Assembly: GCA_041879415.1 (NCBI GenBank)
Contig: CP090851.1
Span: 1,426,001-1,490,000 of the forward strand
DNA: 64,000 nt
Source of the DNA: Vibrio chagasii
GTDB lineage: Bacteria > Pseudomonadota > Gammaproteobacteria > Enterobacterales > Vibrionaceae
Reading direction: 5' to 3'
The position numbers were made by a program, and so were the translations under genes. Numbering within the stretch: the stretch's first letter is position 1; each line of letters begins with the position of its first letter. The notes under the pieces were generated by a model. That model was not told the origin of the DNA. It saw only the letters and a list, made by a program, of their open reading frames with translations, and ran no database searches. This document shows, piece after piece, positions 35,771 through 45,299 of this stretch.

Positions 35771-36752
35771 GATTTTTAATTAACATCCAAATGAAGATAG
35801 GCGCACCGATACTTGTGGTCATCACACCCAAAGGTAATTCTGCAGAATCGAGTAAGGTTCGTGCGCAAATATCGGCAAACACCAGCAGCGCTGCCCCCGC
35901 AACGGCAGACAGAGGCAGTAAATATTTGTTGTCGGTACCAATTGCTAAACGCAGTAAGTGTGGCACAACCAGACCAACAAAGCTGATTACACCGCCCAAC
36001 GCCACTGCACAACCTACCAAAATGGATACTGCGAAGATTAAGCGCCAACGTAACTTAGGCACATTCACGCCAAGTTGCGCCGCATGGGTCTCACCAATCA
36101 TCAGTTTGTCGAGCTTACTACCTTGCAGACACAACCAGATAATCACAGGGATCATCACTAATGTCAGCGAGTGTTGATACCAAGTCACGCCACCTAAGCT
36201 ACCCATTAGCCAGTACATCAACAGACGAAGGCTCATGTCATCACTGAAATAGAATGCCCATGTCACCATCGCACCAGAAAGAATACCTAATGCGACACCC
36301 ACCAACAGCAGCTTGGTCGTGGTAAGCCGCATTGCTTTTACCATGCTCACCAGAATCACTGTAAAACAGAGGGATCCTAAAACCGCTGCGACCATGAAGA
36401 GCTCTGGGGTAGGAGCAAACGGCAAGAAGAACAACACAATCACCATGGCGAGGCTTGCACCACCAGAAATGCCGAGCACACCCGGCTCTGCGAGTACATT
36501 GCCCAACAAGACTTGTAAGCTTGCGCCAGATACAGCTAGCCCTGCCCCGATGGCAATAGCCGCCAGTAATCGAGGTAAGCGTAAATCAATCAGTAGTTTT
36601 TGTTCTAATGTGGACAAGGTGCCCAGAGGGGAAATGAAGAGATCGCCAACCATTAGGTAAATAGCACTCAGCGCGATTAGCAGTGCTGCCATCAGATAAA
36701 TGGCTCGCGTCCATTTACGCTGTTTTTGGTGAAGAAGTTGTTGGAAATCCAT
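35757..36752 (-). CDS. btuC: Vitamin B12 ABC transporter permease
   Basis: 331 residues with about ten membrane helices of the FecCD/BtuC type. Motifs visible are [20 protein letters not shown] near residue 55, [10 protein letters not shown] near 95 and [19 protein letters not shown] near 255-275. It forms the inner-membrane pore with BtuD. The periplasmic binding partner BtuF is not in this window. No cobalamin riboswitch was seen in the 134 bases upstream; instead a terminator for astE lies there. Confidence 0.88.
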   Translation of the reverse strand: MDFQQLLHQKQRKWTRAIYLMAALLIALSAIYLMVGDLFISPLGTLSTLEQKLLIDLRLPRLLAAIAIGAGLAVSGASLQVLLGNVLAEPGVLGISGGASLAMVIVLFFLPFAPTPELFMVAAVLGSLCFTVILVSMVKAMRLTTTKLLLVGVALGILSGAMVTWAFYFSDDMSLRLLMYWLMGSLGGVTWYQHSLTLVMIPVIIWLCLQGSKLDKLMIGETHAAQLGVNVPKLRWRLIFAVSILVGCAVALGGVISFVGLVVPHLLRLAIGTDNKYLLPLSAVAGAALLVFADICARTLLDSAELPLGVMTTSIGAPIFIWMLIKNHDSN

Positions 36753-36806
36753 ATCAAGCTACTTTGAAATTGTTCGCGTAACCTTACCTGTATCCCCAAA
36801 TAAACT

Positions 36807-36836
36807 CAAGGTTCACACCGTAATGTGAACCTTGAT
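36807..36836 (-). terminator. Terminator of astE
   Basis: TCAAGGTTCACA and TGTGAACCTTGA form a 12-bp perfect stem around CCGTAA, 50 bases beyond the astE stop. The T-run is short, so strength is uncertain. Confidence 0.7.
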
Positions 36837-36886
36837 ATTTCAACCAGTTGAGCGGTTATTCAACTAAGCGTCAGCGCTTCTACTGA

Positions 36887-37915
36887 TTAATCGTAAACCA
36901 ACTGACCATGGTCGAATCGCGTTTCCACTTCACACACCATTAATGCTGCTCGTTGACCGATAGCAACATTCCGATTAGGGAACACCACCGCTTCGTTTTC
37001 GTTCTTCGCCATCAATGGTTTGTCACCATCATGACCAAAGACTTCACCGTGCTTGAAGGCAGTAAAGTTCTCTACAGAGTCTGAGAACATGAAATCGAAA
37101 TCATCATGTAAGCGAACAATAGTGCGGCTAACGCGATAAGTAATGGTTGGCTTAGGCAGATGCTCTGGTTCTACTTCCGCGATTAAATTACGCATGGCTA
37201 AATCAAAAGCGGTTAGTTTATCCAGTTGGTTCTCACCGATTCTCGCAACTTGCCCAAGTTCCATTGTCAGAGCTTGCGCTTCGAAGTTCTCAGCACTGTA
37301 CCAGCTGAAAGTGCTGGTTGGCGCGTTTGACAGCAACACGGCTTCAACGTGAGCACTGTTGATAAAGTCGAATAACTCTTTGCTACGTACTTCGTGGCGA
37401 ACCTTAGGGCTCACCGCAAATGAATAATGCTTAGATAAACGGATTGCACAGTGTAGATCTAAGTGCCAACGAGTTGCTGGCTTGGTTTCTTTGTAAAACT
37501 CTGTCACCAGAAATTTTAAGTTTTGGGCGATATCCACTTCTCGATTACTTTCGTACTGTTTGTCATCAAACAGACGGTTCATATTCACATCAAGAAAACG
37601 GGTATGCGCGTTGGTTGCTTCTGGGTGAGCTATGATAAACAAGCATCTAGCGTTCACTGCCTGAAAGCCTGTTTCAATATCTTCAACGAGCTTATCAATC
37701 AGCTCCATTGGTGACGTTTCATCGCCATGTACACCGCTTGAAAAGATGATGTTCTTGGTTTCAGAATTGTAATCCGCGGGAATGACTTCCAATACACCAC
37801 GTTGATGAAGCTTAATTTGAACACCGTTACTCAGTACGGTCTGTCCTGCAAACACTTCTTGCTCAAGATCTAGGCTGTCAAAAAGAAATGATTGGCGAAA
37901 TAGGGTCTTCGTCAT
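36887..37915 (-). CDS. astE: Succinylglutamate desuccinylase
   Basis: 342 residues of the AstE/aspartoacylase family. Zinc ligands appear in GVHGDETSP (His and Glu near residues 63-66) and HLDLHCAIR near 160; the catalytic Glu is in AQALTMELGQVA near 225. It catalyses the last step of the arginine succinyltransferase pathway, giving glutamate and succinate. The other ast genes are not nearby, a layout I recall from other vibrios. Confidence 0.92.
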   Translation of the reverse strand: MTKTLFRQSFLFDSLDLEQEVFAGQTVLSNGVQIKLHQRGVLEVIPADYNSETKNIIFSSGVHGDETSPMELIDKLVEDIETGFQAVNARCLFIIAHPEATNAHTRFLDVNMNRLFDDKQYESNREVDIAQNLKFLVTEFYKETKPATRWHLDLHCAIRLSKHYSFAVSPKVRHEVRSKELFDFINSAHVEAVLLSNAPTSTFSWYSAENFEAQALTMELGQVARIGENQLDKLTAFDLAMRNLIAEVEPEHLPKPTITYRVSRTIVRLHDDFDFMFSDSVENFTAFKHGEVFGHDGDKPLMAKNENEAVVFPNRNVAIGQRAALMVCEVETRFDHGQLVYD

Positions 37916-38179
37916 GCGCTACTCCTTAATTGCACGGCCGTATGTTAATAAATTGTACATAGAAATTGTGTTGCTAGGATCGCACTTATCAATAGAAACT
38001 CCGTTATCACTCACAAATACTACCCATATATTTATATTTCCTGCTTATTAACAAACCGAGGCCTGTGCCAAATAACTTTCTCATTTAAAGCGACTTTTCG
38101 TTACTTCAGGTTAGTTCAGCAAGATAAGAGCCACGTAAGCTAACACGACTCTGACCTACCATGAACAGATTGAGATCAA

Positions 38180-39976
38180 TTAATCTTCCTGATTGAGCAA
38201 TCTTTCAAATTCATCGATTTGAACTTTGACCATGTCGATACTTTGTTGCCAAAAGTCGGCTTTAGTCAGGTCCATTCCAAGATGTTTTTGAACCACTTCT
38301 TCCGCCATCATGCTGCCCGTATCACGCAACAAAGACACATAGTCGCCATAGAACTGTTCGCCCTTCGCATCACGCTGAGCGTATACGCCTTTACTGAACA
38401 GGTAGCCGAATAGGTACGGGTAGTTGTAGAAACTCACTTGAGAAATACTGAAGTGTAACTTGCTCGCCCAGAAGTAAGGATCGGCCTCAGTCATTGCATC
38501 GCCGTACCACTTTTTCCAAGTGCTCTCCATCAGGTCACACAGTTGTTGAGCCGTCAGTTCACCTTTTTCACGCTGCTCATAGAACGCTTTTTCAAACTCA
38601 AAACGAACTGGGATATTGACCATCAAAGCCAATGAGGAAGAGAGCTCTTCCCATAGCATTTCAAGTTTCTCATTGCGTGTTTGTGCTTGTTTAAGTAAGT
38701 AATCACGAACGATATTTTCAGCAAAAATAGAGGCAGTTTCTGCAAGCGTCATCGGGTAGCGTGTCTTACACAATGGCATATCTTTCATTACCCAGTTGTG
38801 GAACGCGTGGCCAAGTTCATGTGCCAGTGTCATCAAATCAGAGCGGCTCCCACTCCATGTCATAAACACCAGTGGTGTGCGTGTCGCAGCAAACTTAGTG
38901 CAGTACGCGCCTAAACGTTTGTTGGCTGCTGGTGCGGCATCAATCCAACCATTCTCAACCATTAAAGCGACAAAATCAGCCATCTCTGGATTCACTTCAG
39001 CAAAAGCGGTTTTGATTACCTCTATCGCTTCGTCAAAAGGGTAAACCTTAGATTCAGTGTCACCCAGTGGTGGCATTGCTGCTAAGTGGTTCCAAGGCTT
39101 CATCTCATCCAAGCCGTGAACTCTTGCCATTAGTAGACCCGCTTTCTGACCCACTTCGCGATTCGCTTTAGCGACAGACATCATAGTGTCTAATGTTTCA
39201 GGCACGATGCGGCTACCATGCAAGCTTGGATCTAAGAAATGTACATCACTGATTTTCGAACGCTTTTTATTTTCAGTCAGACGCCAGCCCGCCAGCGCAT
39301 TTAAGATCGAAGCAAATGACTCTTGGTGCGTCTTCATGGCCCCCTGAACAGCGCGCCATGCTGGTTCTTGTTTGTCGAATTCACTGCCATAAAGCAAGCT
39401 AGCGGCTTGTGAGAAACCAAGCGCTTCTTCTTCACCATCAAGTTTTAGCGACAGTTTCAAAGAACCAGTTAGGTTGTCATATAAACGCCCCCATGCATCT
39501 CGCCCATCGACTTTCATCGCTGCTAATAACTGCTCTTCTGCAACGCTGAGTCGGCTGCTGGCTAATTTACGTGAGCTCTCAATCGCAAAGCGCTGGCCTG
39601 CAACATCTGCGCTCTCGTGTTCTAAAACGGCATCAATAAACTCGGGTTCTGCGTGAATCAAAGTGTCTTCGTATGGGCTAAATGCTTGAGACATTTCAGA
39701 GTTCAGCTTTGCAACACGGCCAAGCAACGCTTTTGCTTCTGTGTGTGTTGCATCCACCGACGCGTGGCAGTTAGCGAAGGTATTGATTGTGCTAAGTAAT
39801 GTGCCAGCAGCTTCTGAAGTTTGGATGGCATTTTGCATTGCCAAAATGATGTGGCGTTTTTCAACATGTAGGTGTAACAGCTCAATACACTGTTGAATCA
39901 GTTCAATGTCCTGCTCAATTTTTGCATCATCAAGACCGCGGTAAGCAATGCTTAAATCCCAACTAGGTGTTGTCAT
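38180..39976 (-). CDS. M3 family oligoendopeptidase (PepF-like)
   Basis: 598 residues, cytoplasmic. The zinc motif HELGHAFHNW near residue 395 and the third ligand in ETASIFAEN near 420 are those of M3B oligoendopeptidases. The N-terminal helical part and an overall length near 600 residues match PepF. AAGGAA lies about 8 bases before the ATG. It degrades short peptides. It stands alone between astE and the cob operon. Confidence 0.92.
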   Translation of the reverse strand: MTTPSWDLSIAYRGLDDAKIEQDIELIQQCIELLHLHVEKRHIILAMQNAIQTSEAAGTLLSTINTFANCHASVDATHTEAKALLGRVAKLNSEMSQAFSPYEDTLIHAEPEFIDAVLEHESADVAGQRFAIESSRKLASSRLSVAEEQLLAAMKVDGRDAWGRLYDNLTGSLKLSLKLDGEEEALGFSQAASLLYGSEFDKQEPAWRAVQGAMKTHQESFASILNALAGWRLTENKKRSKISDVHFLDPSLHGSRIVPETLDTMMSVAKANREVGQKAGLLMARVHGLDEMKPWNHLAAMPPLGDTESKVYPFDEAIEVIKTAFAEVNPEMADFVALMVENGWIDAAPAANKRLGAYCTKFAATRTPLVFMTWSGSRSDLMTLAHELGHAFHNWVMKDMPLCKTRYPMTLAETASIFAENIVRDYLLKQAQTRNEKLEMLWEELSSSLALMVNIPVRFEFEKAFYEQREKGELTAQQLCDLMESTWKKWYGDAMTEADPYFWASKLHFSISQVSFYNYPYLFGYLFSKGVYAQRDAKGEQFYGDYVSLLRDTGSMMAEEVVQKHLGMDLTKADFWQQSIDMVKVQIDEFERLLNQED

Positions 39977-40100
39977 GACTAAATTCCTTTCACGTAGGTA
40001 GTAGTACCAATCTGGTACAGCGGTTATGGATACCGCCTTATACTTCTATCTTTCTATTTATAGGTTTAATAAATTGTTTGTTATAACTTTGCTTTAGCAC

Positions 40101-40718
40101 TCAGAGTACGGGCAGCCCTATCGCTTTAACACTGATAAAGCTTTGCGCGAACTGAGTGACTTGAATATGGGTTATCGATGCATTCTCGATCGATAACTTT
40201 GAGTACAGACTCGGATTTTTCCAATCAATATCAAGGCAATGCGCCAATAACATACGAATAACGCCACCATGAGTAACCAACAATAGATTGTCACTTGGAT
40301 CGTTCAAAAGTTGCGACCAAGCTTGAGTTACTCTTTCGTGGAAGCTCCGTAAACTTTCTGCACCATTGAGCTTATGGTTCGATGGGTCTTGCCAAAAGGT
40401 GTCGAGCATTGCCCACTTGTCTTCAAGCTCATCAAATGCGATACCATCCACTTCGCCAAAGTTCATTTCTTGAAATTCAGGAGCAACAGACAAAGGCACA
40501 GACATGCGCTCCATGTACAAGTGAGCTAAGTCGCTGCAACGCTTCAACGGGGAAGTGATGACCGCATCAACCGCTATATCCTGGTCTACAAGAGCATCAC
40601 AAATCTGCTGTTGAAGCTCCAGATTGACCAATACGTCAGAGACACCGTTCAGTGCAGCCTTCCCTTCCACTTTGCCATGTCTGAGCAAATAGATGTTTTT
40701 GGTGGTTCCATTGACCAT
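40101..40718 (-). CDS. cobC: Alpha-ribazole phosphatase-like histidine phosphatase
   Basis: 205 residues of the histidine phosphatase family. The catalytic LLRHGKVEGK holds the nucleophilic His near residue 14; TSPLKRCSDLAH and EMNFGEVDG follow, then VTHGGVIRMLL with the second His. It removes the phosphate from alpha-ribazole-5'-phosphate (or adenosylcobalamin-5'-phosphate) in B12 nucleotide loop assembly. It is the last gene of the cobT-cobS-cobU-cobC operon. Context is what picks CobC from other phosphoglycerate-mutase-like enzymes. Confidence 0.88.
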   Translation of the reverse strand: MVNGTTKNIYLLRHGKVEGKAALNGVSDVLVNLELQQQICDALVDQDIAVDAVITSPLKRCSDLAHLYMERMSVPLSVAPEFQEMNFGEVDGIAFDELEDKWAMLDTFWQDPSNHKLNGAESLRSFHERVTQAWSQLLNDPSDNLLLVTHGGVIRMLLAHCLDIDWKNPSLYSKLSIENASITHIQVTQFAQSFISVKAIGLPVL

Positions 40719-40727
40719 ATCAGTGAC

Positions 40728-41321
40728 CTAGCCTTGAGCGTTAATAGAATGATTTGAAGGCTTAAGGTGTAGTGGCAACCCCGCGGCTATTAGAGTGACA
40801 TGTTCGACAACGCGAGCAAGTGCTTGGTTCATGCGACCAGCATTATCAACAAATAAGCGCGATACTTTCCCTAGAGGAACAACCCCTAACCCCACCTCGT
40901 TCGATACCATGATGATCTGTGCTGGGCTATGCTCTACGCTTACAACCAAAGATTCAATCACAGCCTCAACCTGGGCATTAGTTGCATCATCACCCAGTTC
41001 GAAAATGATGTTATTGAGCCATAGTGTTAAGCAATCAATCAGTACCACATCGTCTTTCTTGAATGACTGCAGTTTAGCGGCTAATTCGACAGGTACTTCA
41101 TGTTCTATCCACTCTTCACCACGACGATCTTTATGATGAGCGATTCGCTCACGCATTTCATCGTCCAGATACGTAGCGGTCGCAATGTAATGCAAACGAC
41201 CATTTGAACATGCTTCGAGCGCACATAATGCTTGTTGTTCTGCAAAGCTCGACTTACCCGAGCGTGCACCACCTAAAACAAGATGTCGATGACTCTGATA
41301 CGCTTGATTTTTCGTTGTCAT
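40728..41321 (-). CDS. cobU: Adenosylcobinamide kinase / guanylyltransferase
   Basis: 197 residues. The P-loop GGARSGKSSFAEQ lies at residues 17-29, HYIATATYLDDEMRERIAHHK carries the catalytic His region, and DCLTLWLNN and SNEVGLGVVPLG follow. CobU phosphorylates adenosylcobinamide and adds GMP. AGAGG sits 7 bases before the ATG. It has all family motifs and is of normal length. It is co-transcribed with cobS upstream and cobC downstream. Confidence 0.95.
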   Translation of the reverse strand: MTTKNQAYQSHRHLVLGGARSGKSSFAEQQALCALEACSNGRLHYIATATYLDDEMRERIAHHKDRRGEEWIEHEVPVELAAKLQSFKKDDVVLIDCLTLWLNNIIFELGDDATNAQVEAVIESLVVSVEHSPAQIIMVSNEVGLGVVPLGKVSRLFVDNAGRMNQALARVVEHVTLIAAGLPLHLKPSNHSINAQG

Positions 41322-41347
41322 GTATGGCCTCTAATACCCTGAATGCG

Positions 41348-42154
41348 TTACATAAAGCCGTTATAAAAACCCGCCACAAACACGATGTAAATCAGTAGTT
41401 CCATTAACTGTTGAGCAGCGCCCAAGCAGTCTCCTGTGAAGCCACCGATTCGCGCGATGAGCCACTTTTTGAATCCTATCCTGAACACGTAAGCGACGAG
41501 TGCCAATACAAAGGTAAACGCCAAACCAAACCACAAGCTCGGCAACAAACCAATCAGCATAAGAAAAACCAGTTCGCCCTTAGTTTGCTTATTGGCTAGA
41601 GGCTTGCTCTTGCTAGTATCCAAATCGCTGACATAAGGCATGTCGTAAATAAGGGATGCCGCAATCGCACGACTAAAGGTGTAACCCGTTACAATGATCG
41701 TGAACAATCCGGCCATACTGACCAATTCATTCAACAGCACCCACTTACCAAGCAGTGCCATTATCAACGCAGATGCGCCATAACTGCCAATTCGACTATC
41801 TTTCATGATGGTCAAACGGCGTTCGAGCGTCATGCCACCACCAATGCCATCCGCCATATCGGTCAAGCCGTCTTCATGGAAAGCACCGGTGAGCATCAAG
41901 CTGAAACTCATCATCAAAAAGATGGCAATAGCACTTGGTAGTACAGCATCAAGCAATAAAAATATCCCACCGCACAACACACCAAGTAGTAAGCCAACAG
42001 TAGAGAAGTAGCGACCAGAGCGGTTCATACGCTCTTCTGAATAAGGCGTATTCTTTGGCATCGGCAAACGAGAAAAGAAGCCCATGGCTAACGAAAACAG
42101 TTCCCATTGATAAGCTGCGCGATCTTTTAATGATCTTTCTGGCGTATCACTCAT
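41348..42154 (-). CDS. cobS: Adenosylcobinamide-GDP ribazoletransferase
   Basis: 268 residues, an inner-membrane protein with 6-7 helices. The conserved acidic patch HEDGLTDMADGIGGG near residue 92-106 and KDSRIGSYGA near 118 are the cobalamin synthase signature; GGFTGDCLGA near the end is also typical. It joins alpha-ribazole to adenosylcobinamide-GDP. Its ATG shares a base with the cobT stop (TAATG). Confidence 0.95.
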   Translation of the reverse strand: MSDTPERSLKDRAAYQWELFSLAMGFFSRLPMPKNTPYSEERMNRSGRYFSTVGLLLGVLCGGIFLLLDAVLPSAIAIFLMMSFSLMLTGAFHEDGLTDMADGIGGGMTLERRLTIMKDSRIGSYGASALIMALLGKWVLLNELVSMAGLFTIIVTGYTFSRAIAASLIYDMPYVSDLDTSKSKPLANKQTKGELVFLMLIGLLPSLWFGLAFTFVLALVAYVFRIGFKKWLIARIGGFTGDCLGAAQQLMELLIYIVFVAGFYNGFM

Positions 42155-43182
42155 TAAACGGTGACTCCAGCGCTCTCAAAACTCGCCATATTGTTGTAAA
42201 ACTCTGCCGCCGCTCGAAGGATTGGCATCGCCAGTGCTGCGCCTGTCCCCTCACCTAGCCTTAAACCAAGGTCAAGCAATGGCTCGGCATTGAGCAGGTC
42301 TAGTAAAATTTTGTGTCCAGACTCTTCAGAGCGATGCGCAAACATCATGTAATCGCGACAGTTAGGCTCAATTAAAGTCGCAACATACGCCGCAACTGAC
42401 ACAATAAAACCATCGACCAATACTGGCGTTCTGTTGTGGTAAGCACCAAGGAAGGCACCCACCATTTGCACAATCTCGTAACCACCGACTTGAGCTAAAA
42501 TCGATTTAGGATCGAGCCCTTTACAGCGCGCAACACCTTGTTCAACCAGCGCCACTTTACATGCGAGTTGTTGTTTATTGATGCCGGTTCCTAAACCAAC
42601 ACACTCTGTCGCAGTTCGGTTTGCTAGCGCACTTAAAATCGCAGACGCGCTGCTGGTGTTGCCAATACCCATCTCACCGAACATGACAATGTTCGTGCCA
42701 TTCGAAATGGTTCTAGATACAAGCTCCGCGCCCAGTTCAATACCACGTTCTACCGTTTCTAAACTCATTGCGGCTTCGTTGGCAAAGTTATTGGTTCGTG
42801 TACCCAAGCGTTGTGACACTAGCATTGATGAATCAGCTTCAACTGGCAATAGGATGCCCGTGTCGACTACCGTAATGTCGATGTTGTTCACTGCACAGAA
42901 ACAGTTGATCGCCGCGCCACCATTTAGGAAGTTCAAGACCATCTGTTGCGTGACGGCACTTGGCGCAATACTCACACCTTCGTCAGCGATGCCATGATCA
43001 CCTGCGAATATAATGATGCTCGGCTTGTTCAATTCGATATGTTCGACCGCCGACTCTTGTCCTTGGCTCTGAATTAATGCTAATTGAAAGGCAGTTTTTT
43101 CAAGTAAACCCAATGCCCCAAGCGGCTTAGTTTTTTGATCAATACGGTGTTGGATTTGCTGTGAGTATTTGGTATCTAACAT
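42154..43182 (-). CDS. cobT: Nicotinate-nucleotide-dimethylbenzimidazole phosphoribosyltransferase
   Basis: 342 residues, normal for CobT. Motifs include [13 protein letters not shown] near residue 55, [12 protein letters not shown] near 172, and [11 protein letters not shown] near 258. The C-terminal [17 protein letters not shown] holds the catalytic Glu. It activates dimethylbenzimidazole to alpha-ribazole phosphate, the lower ligand of B12. It is the first gene of the cob operon. The 72-base gap to the flavin-reductase-like gene upstream shows no cobalamin riboswitch. Confidence 0.95.
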   Translation of the reverse strand: MLDTKYSQQIQHRIDQKTKPLGALGLLEKTAFQLALIQSQGQESAVEHIELNKPSIIIFAGDHGIADEGVSIAPSAVTQQMVLNFLNGGAAINCFCAVNNIDITVVDTGILLPVEADSSMLVSQRLGTRTNNFANEAAMSLETVERGIELGAELVSRTISNGTNIVMFGEMGIGNTSSASAILSALANRTATECVGLGTGINKQQLACKVALVEQGVARCKGLDPKSILAQVGGYEIVQMVGAFLGAYHNRTPVLVDGFIVSVAAYVATLIEPNCRDYMMFAHRSEESGHKILLDLLNAEPLLDLGLRLGEGTGAALAMPILRAAAEFYNNMASFESAGVTV

Positions 43183-43254
43183 AAAATTATTGGTACTTAG
43201 ATTACAGAATGGGGTTTAGCGTTATTATCCGGTTGAAGCTCAATTGAATAACGC

Positions 43255-43866
43255 TTACTTAGGACGAGCTACCGAGAACACGTTGGATAGCGTGGCGTAT
43301 TCGCCTCCACCTAGTCGAGATAAAGGATCCAGTTCGAGCGCATCTATCTTCAGGCGGTCGCTCTCTTTATCGATCACCTCTTCAGCTATATACACCTGCT
43401 CAATTTGCGCAAAGATAAGGCTTTGTGGCACCTCACCGACTTCTTTTACCTCATAGAGTGTGCAACCAAAAGCCACAGCGCACTGCTTCACTCTCGGTAA
43501 GGAAAAACCCTCAAATTCAACTAATTCAATGTTATTCGCGGTTACTTCTGACTCATTATACTCAAGAGTAGCTGCAGTCGCGGTCATCACTTCAGCTGAA
43601 TTCGACGATGCGATATGTATAACTAGCTTACCCGTCTCATGGGCATTACGAGTGGTGTCTTTGATTTCTCCCGATGGCTTCTTCCCGACCGATAACATCA
43701 GCAGTGGCGGGTTACTTGAAACAGGCGTGAAATAAGAGAAAGGCGCTAAATTGTATTCTTGGTCAGCAGATTCAGTTAACGCCCAGGCGATAGGACGAGG
43801 GACAACGGTTTGCGTCATCAGGTGGTAAATCTGAGTAGGAGCGAGAGTATCTAGCTTGAGGTTCAT
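43255..43866 (-). CDS. Flavin reductase-like FMN-binding split-barrel protein
   Basis: 203 residues. The flavin-binding pattern is visible: VVPRPIAWALTESADQ near the N terminus, NLAPFSYFTPVSSNPPLLML near 40-60, and KDTTRNAHETGKLVIH near 70-85. This family binds FMN and often reduces free flavin with NAD(P)H or acts in unknown redox steps. It is on the same strand as cobT and just upstream. A link to B12 (for example cobalt reduction) is possible but only suggested by position. Confidence 0.85.
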   Translation of the reverse strand: MNLKLDTLAPTQIYHLMTQTVVPRPIAWALTESADQEYNLAPFSYFTPVSSNPPLLMLSVGKKPSGEIKDTTRNAHETGKLVIHIASSNSAEVMTATAATLEYNESEVTANNIELVEFEGFSLPRVKQCAVAFGCTLYEVKEVGEVPQSLIFAQIEQVYIAEEVIDKESDRLKIDALELDPLSRLGGGEYATLSNVFSVARPK

Positions 43867-44219
43867 AGCACATCCTTGGTCTATGGGGATTACGATTTAG
43901 TTTACGTGTTAAGTGAGGCTGTATCTATCGTTATATCAACTAAAGCGGGGAGGATGTTCTTAATTTGAGCAGTTTAAACCGACATTTTCTCAATTTGAGA
44001 ATCAAAAAGACTAACAGATTGTACTTCGTTTGCCATGACAACCAAGAATCAATAACTTACGTTTTGGCACCCTTTATGCTTTTTTCAAAGTACTTGTTAA
44101 TCTCTCCATTGATAAGTACCCATACAGTGAACACCCACACTGTTAGCTACAAAATGCAACACCAAGCAACACAACCGGTTGAAAAAAGTAAAGCTCAGTA
44201 AATTGATTTAGGAGGTGCG
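43867..44219. other. Intergenic region upstream of the mini-gene
   Basis: About 350 bases between the divergent flavin-reductase-like gene and a 29-codon gene. A 41-codon frame on the plus strand (44076-44201) lacks a ribosome binding site and I do not call it. The rest holds promoters for both directions but no motif I can name. Confidence 0.4.
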
Positions 44220-44309
44220 ATGATTCCAAACTCAAGCAAAAGAAAACCAAATAAATCAAGCAAGAAAACTAGCAAAAAGGTAAGGAAAATCCCACTGTCC
44301 TTCACCTAA
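44220..44309 (+). CDS. 29-aa lysine-rich mini-protein
   Basis: A 29-codon gene starting MIPNSSKRKPNKSSKK and ending IPLSFT, with about one third Lys or Arg. The ribosome binding site AGGAGGT is a near-perfect match and lies 4 bases before the ATG. A terminator follows 16 bases after the stop. These flanks make translation likely despite the small size. The function is unknown; such basic peptides may bind ribosomal RNA or DNA. Confidence 0.6.
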   Translation: MIPNSSKRKPNKSSKKTSKKVRKIPLSFT

Positions 44310-44324
44310 GTTTGCGAAGCAAGT

Positions 44325-44358
44325 AACAAGCCCGTCGCCCAACGGGCTTTGTTATTTT
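44325..44358 (+). terminator. Terminator after the 29-aa mini-gene
   Basis: AACAAGCCCGT pairs with ACGGGCTTTGTT (one bulged base), followed by ATTTTTGGGG. It is placed as the end of the mini-gene transcript. Confidence 0.8.
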
Positions 44359-44594
44359 TGGGGTTTTGAGTTTTTAAATCATATCAACACAAGATTTCAT
44401 TGGCTCATTAAAATCTCAATAGTTAGACAATCAGTTCACTTTAAAGTCATTCTGCCACCCAAAAACCAAGCATTGGCTTACTTGTCACACTCCGTAAACT
44501 TAGCCTTACATTTCATAAGCTTATAAGTGACTAGGGTTTATTTACTCTCGAATCCTAGTTGTTAGTATCGCCCCATTAATCATTAAGGGGATTT

Positions 44595-45080
44595 ATGAAG
44601 AACAAAGGCTTTACATTAATCGAGTTAGTCGCCGTGATCGCTGTTTTAGGCATTATCGCTGTGGCAGCAGCACCGCGCTTTTTGAACATCAAGTCTGACG
44701 CAACCATAGCCACTCTCGATGGGTTCATTGGAGCCTTCAACGCAACCAATGAAATAGTCATGGGCAAAGCAACCATTGAAGGTTTAGAGAATGAAAAGCT
44801 CGCGCAATTGCCGGACCAAGATATATGGATTCGATGGGGTGCTATCGCATTAGATTCAGACAATATCAAAAACGCGATGCAGACTGATGACTATCAGTTG
44901 CTCAGCTATGGGCCAAAATTCAACCCAACCCTCATAGTCTACACGGGCAGAGAAAGGCAATTTAGAGAGCTAAAGGGCTATAACTGTTTTGTGCAATTCA
45001 CTAGGTCTTACACGTTAGATCAAACCCAACTCATCAACATTGGCGATCTGACAATCAATAAATTCTATGACGGGTGTTAA
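44595..45080 (+). CDS. Orphan type IV prepilin-like protein
   Basis: 161 residues. The class-III leader MKNKG is followed by FTLIELVAVIAVLGIIAVAAAPRF, a type IV prepilin helix with Glu at +5. The body has two Cys near the C terminus (YNCFV and YDGC), which fits the disulfide loop of pilins. AAGGGG precedes the ATG. It is not next to other pilus genes, so it may be a minor pilin used by the MSHA, PilA or type II secretion machine. Cleavage would need PilD, encoded elsewhere. Confidence 0.88.
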   Translation: MKNKGFTLIELVAVIAVLGIIAVAAAPRFLNIKSDATIATLDGFIGAFNATNEIVMGKATIEGLENEKLAQLPDQDIWIRWGAIALDSDNIKNAMQTDDYQLLSYGPKFNPTLIVYTGRERQFRELKGYNCFVQFTRSYTLDQTQLINIGDLTINKFYDGC

Positions 45081-45128
45081 TCCCTTAACTTGAAAATCTA
45101 TTACGAACATTTCTTGCCAGATCTCTTT

Positions 45129-45153
45129 AAGCCCGTATACGCGGGCTTTTTTG
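45129..45153 (+). terminator. Terminator after the prepilin gene
   Basis: AAGCCCG and CGGGCTT pair around a short loop, followed by TTTTTTG, 48 bases after the prepilin stop. Confidence 0.85.
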
Positions 45154-45299
45154 TTCCCACAACACAACTTTCCTATAGCTAATGCCGATCGCTCGTATCT
45201 AATTTGCACGTGCCTTCACATTAAAAGCGAACAAGTTTTCGTCATTGAACAAGAAGGTTTAAATTGAAACAGTGACTTACGTAAACGTTAGGGATAGTT

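Noticed and set aside
35012..36752. BtuCD read as a heme or siderophore importer
   Set aside because: The permease and ATPase belong to the wide FeCT group, but the match to BtuC/BtuD and the nearby cob genes favour B12; no siderophore or heme gene is nearby.
41411..42011. Plus-strand frames opposite cobS
   Set aside because: They overlap the conserved cobS reading frame and show no own ribosome binding site or motif.
43965..44201. 78-codon plus-strand frame with a 41-codon inner start
   Set aside because: No ribosome binding site at any start and no recognisable sequence pattern; the neighbouring 29-codon gene has the real translation signals.
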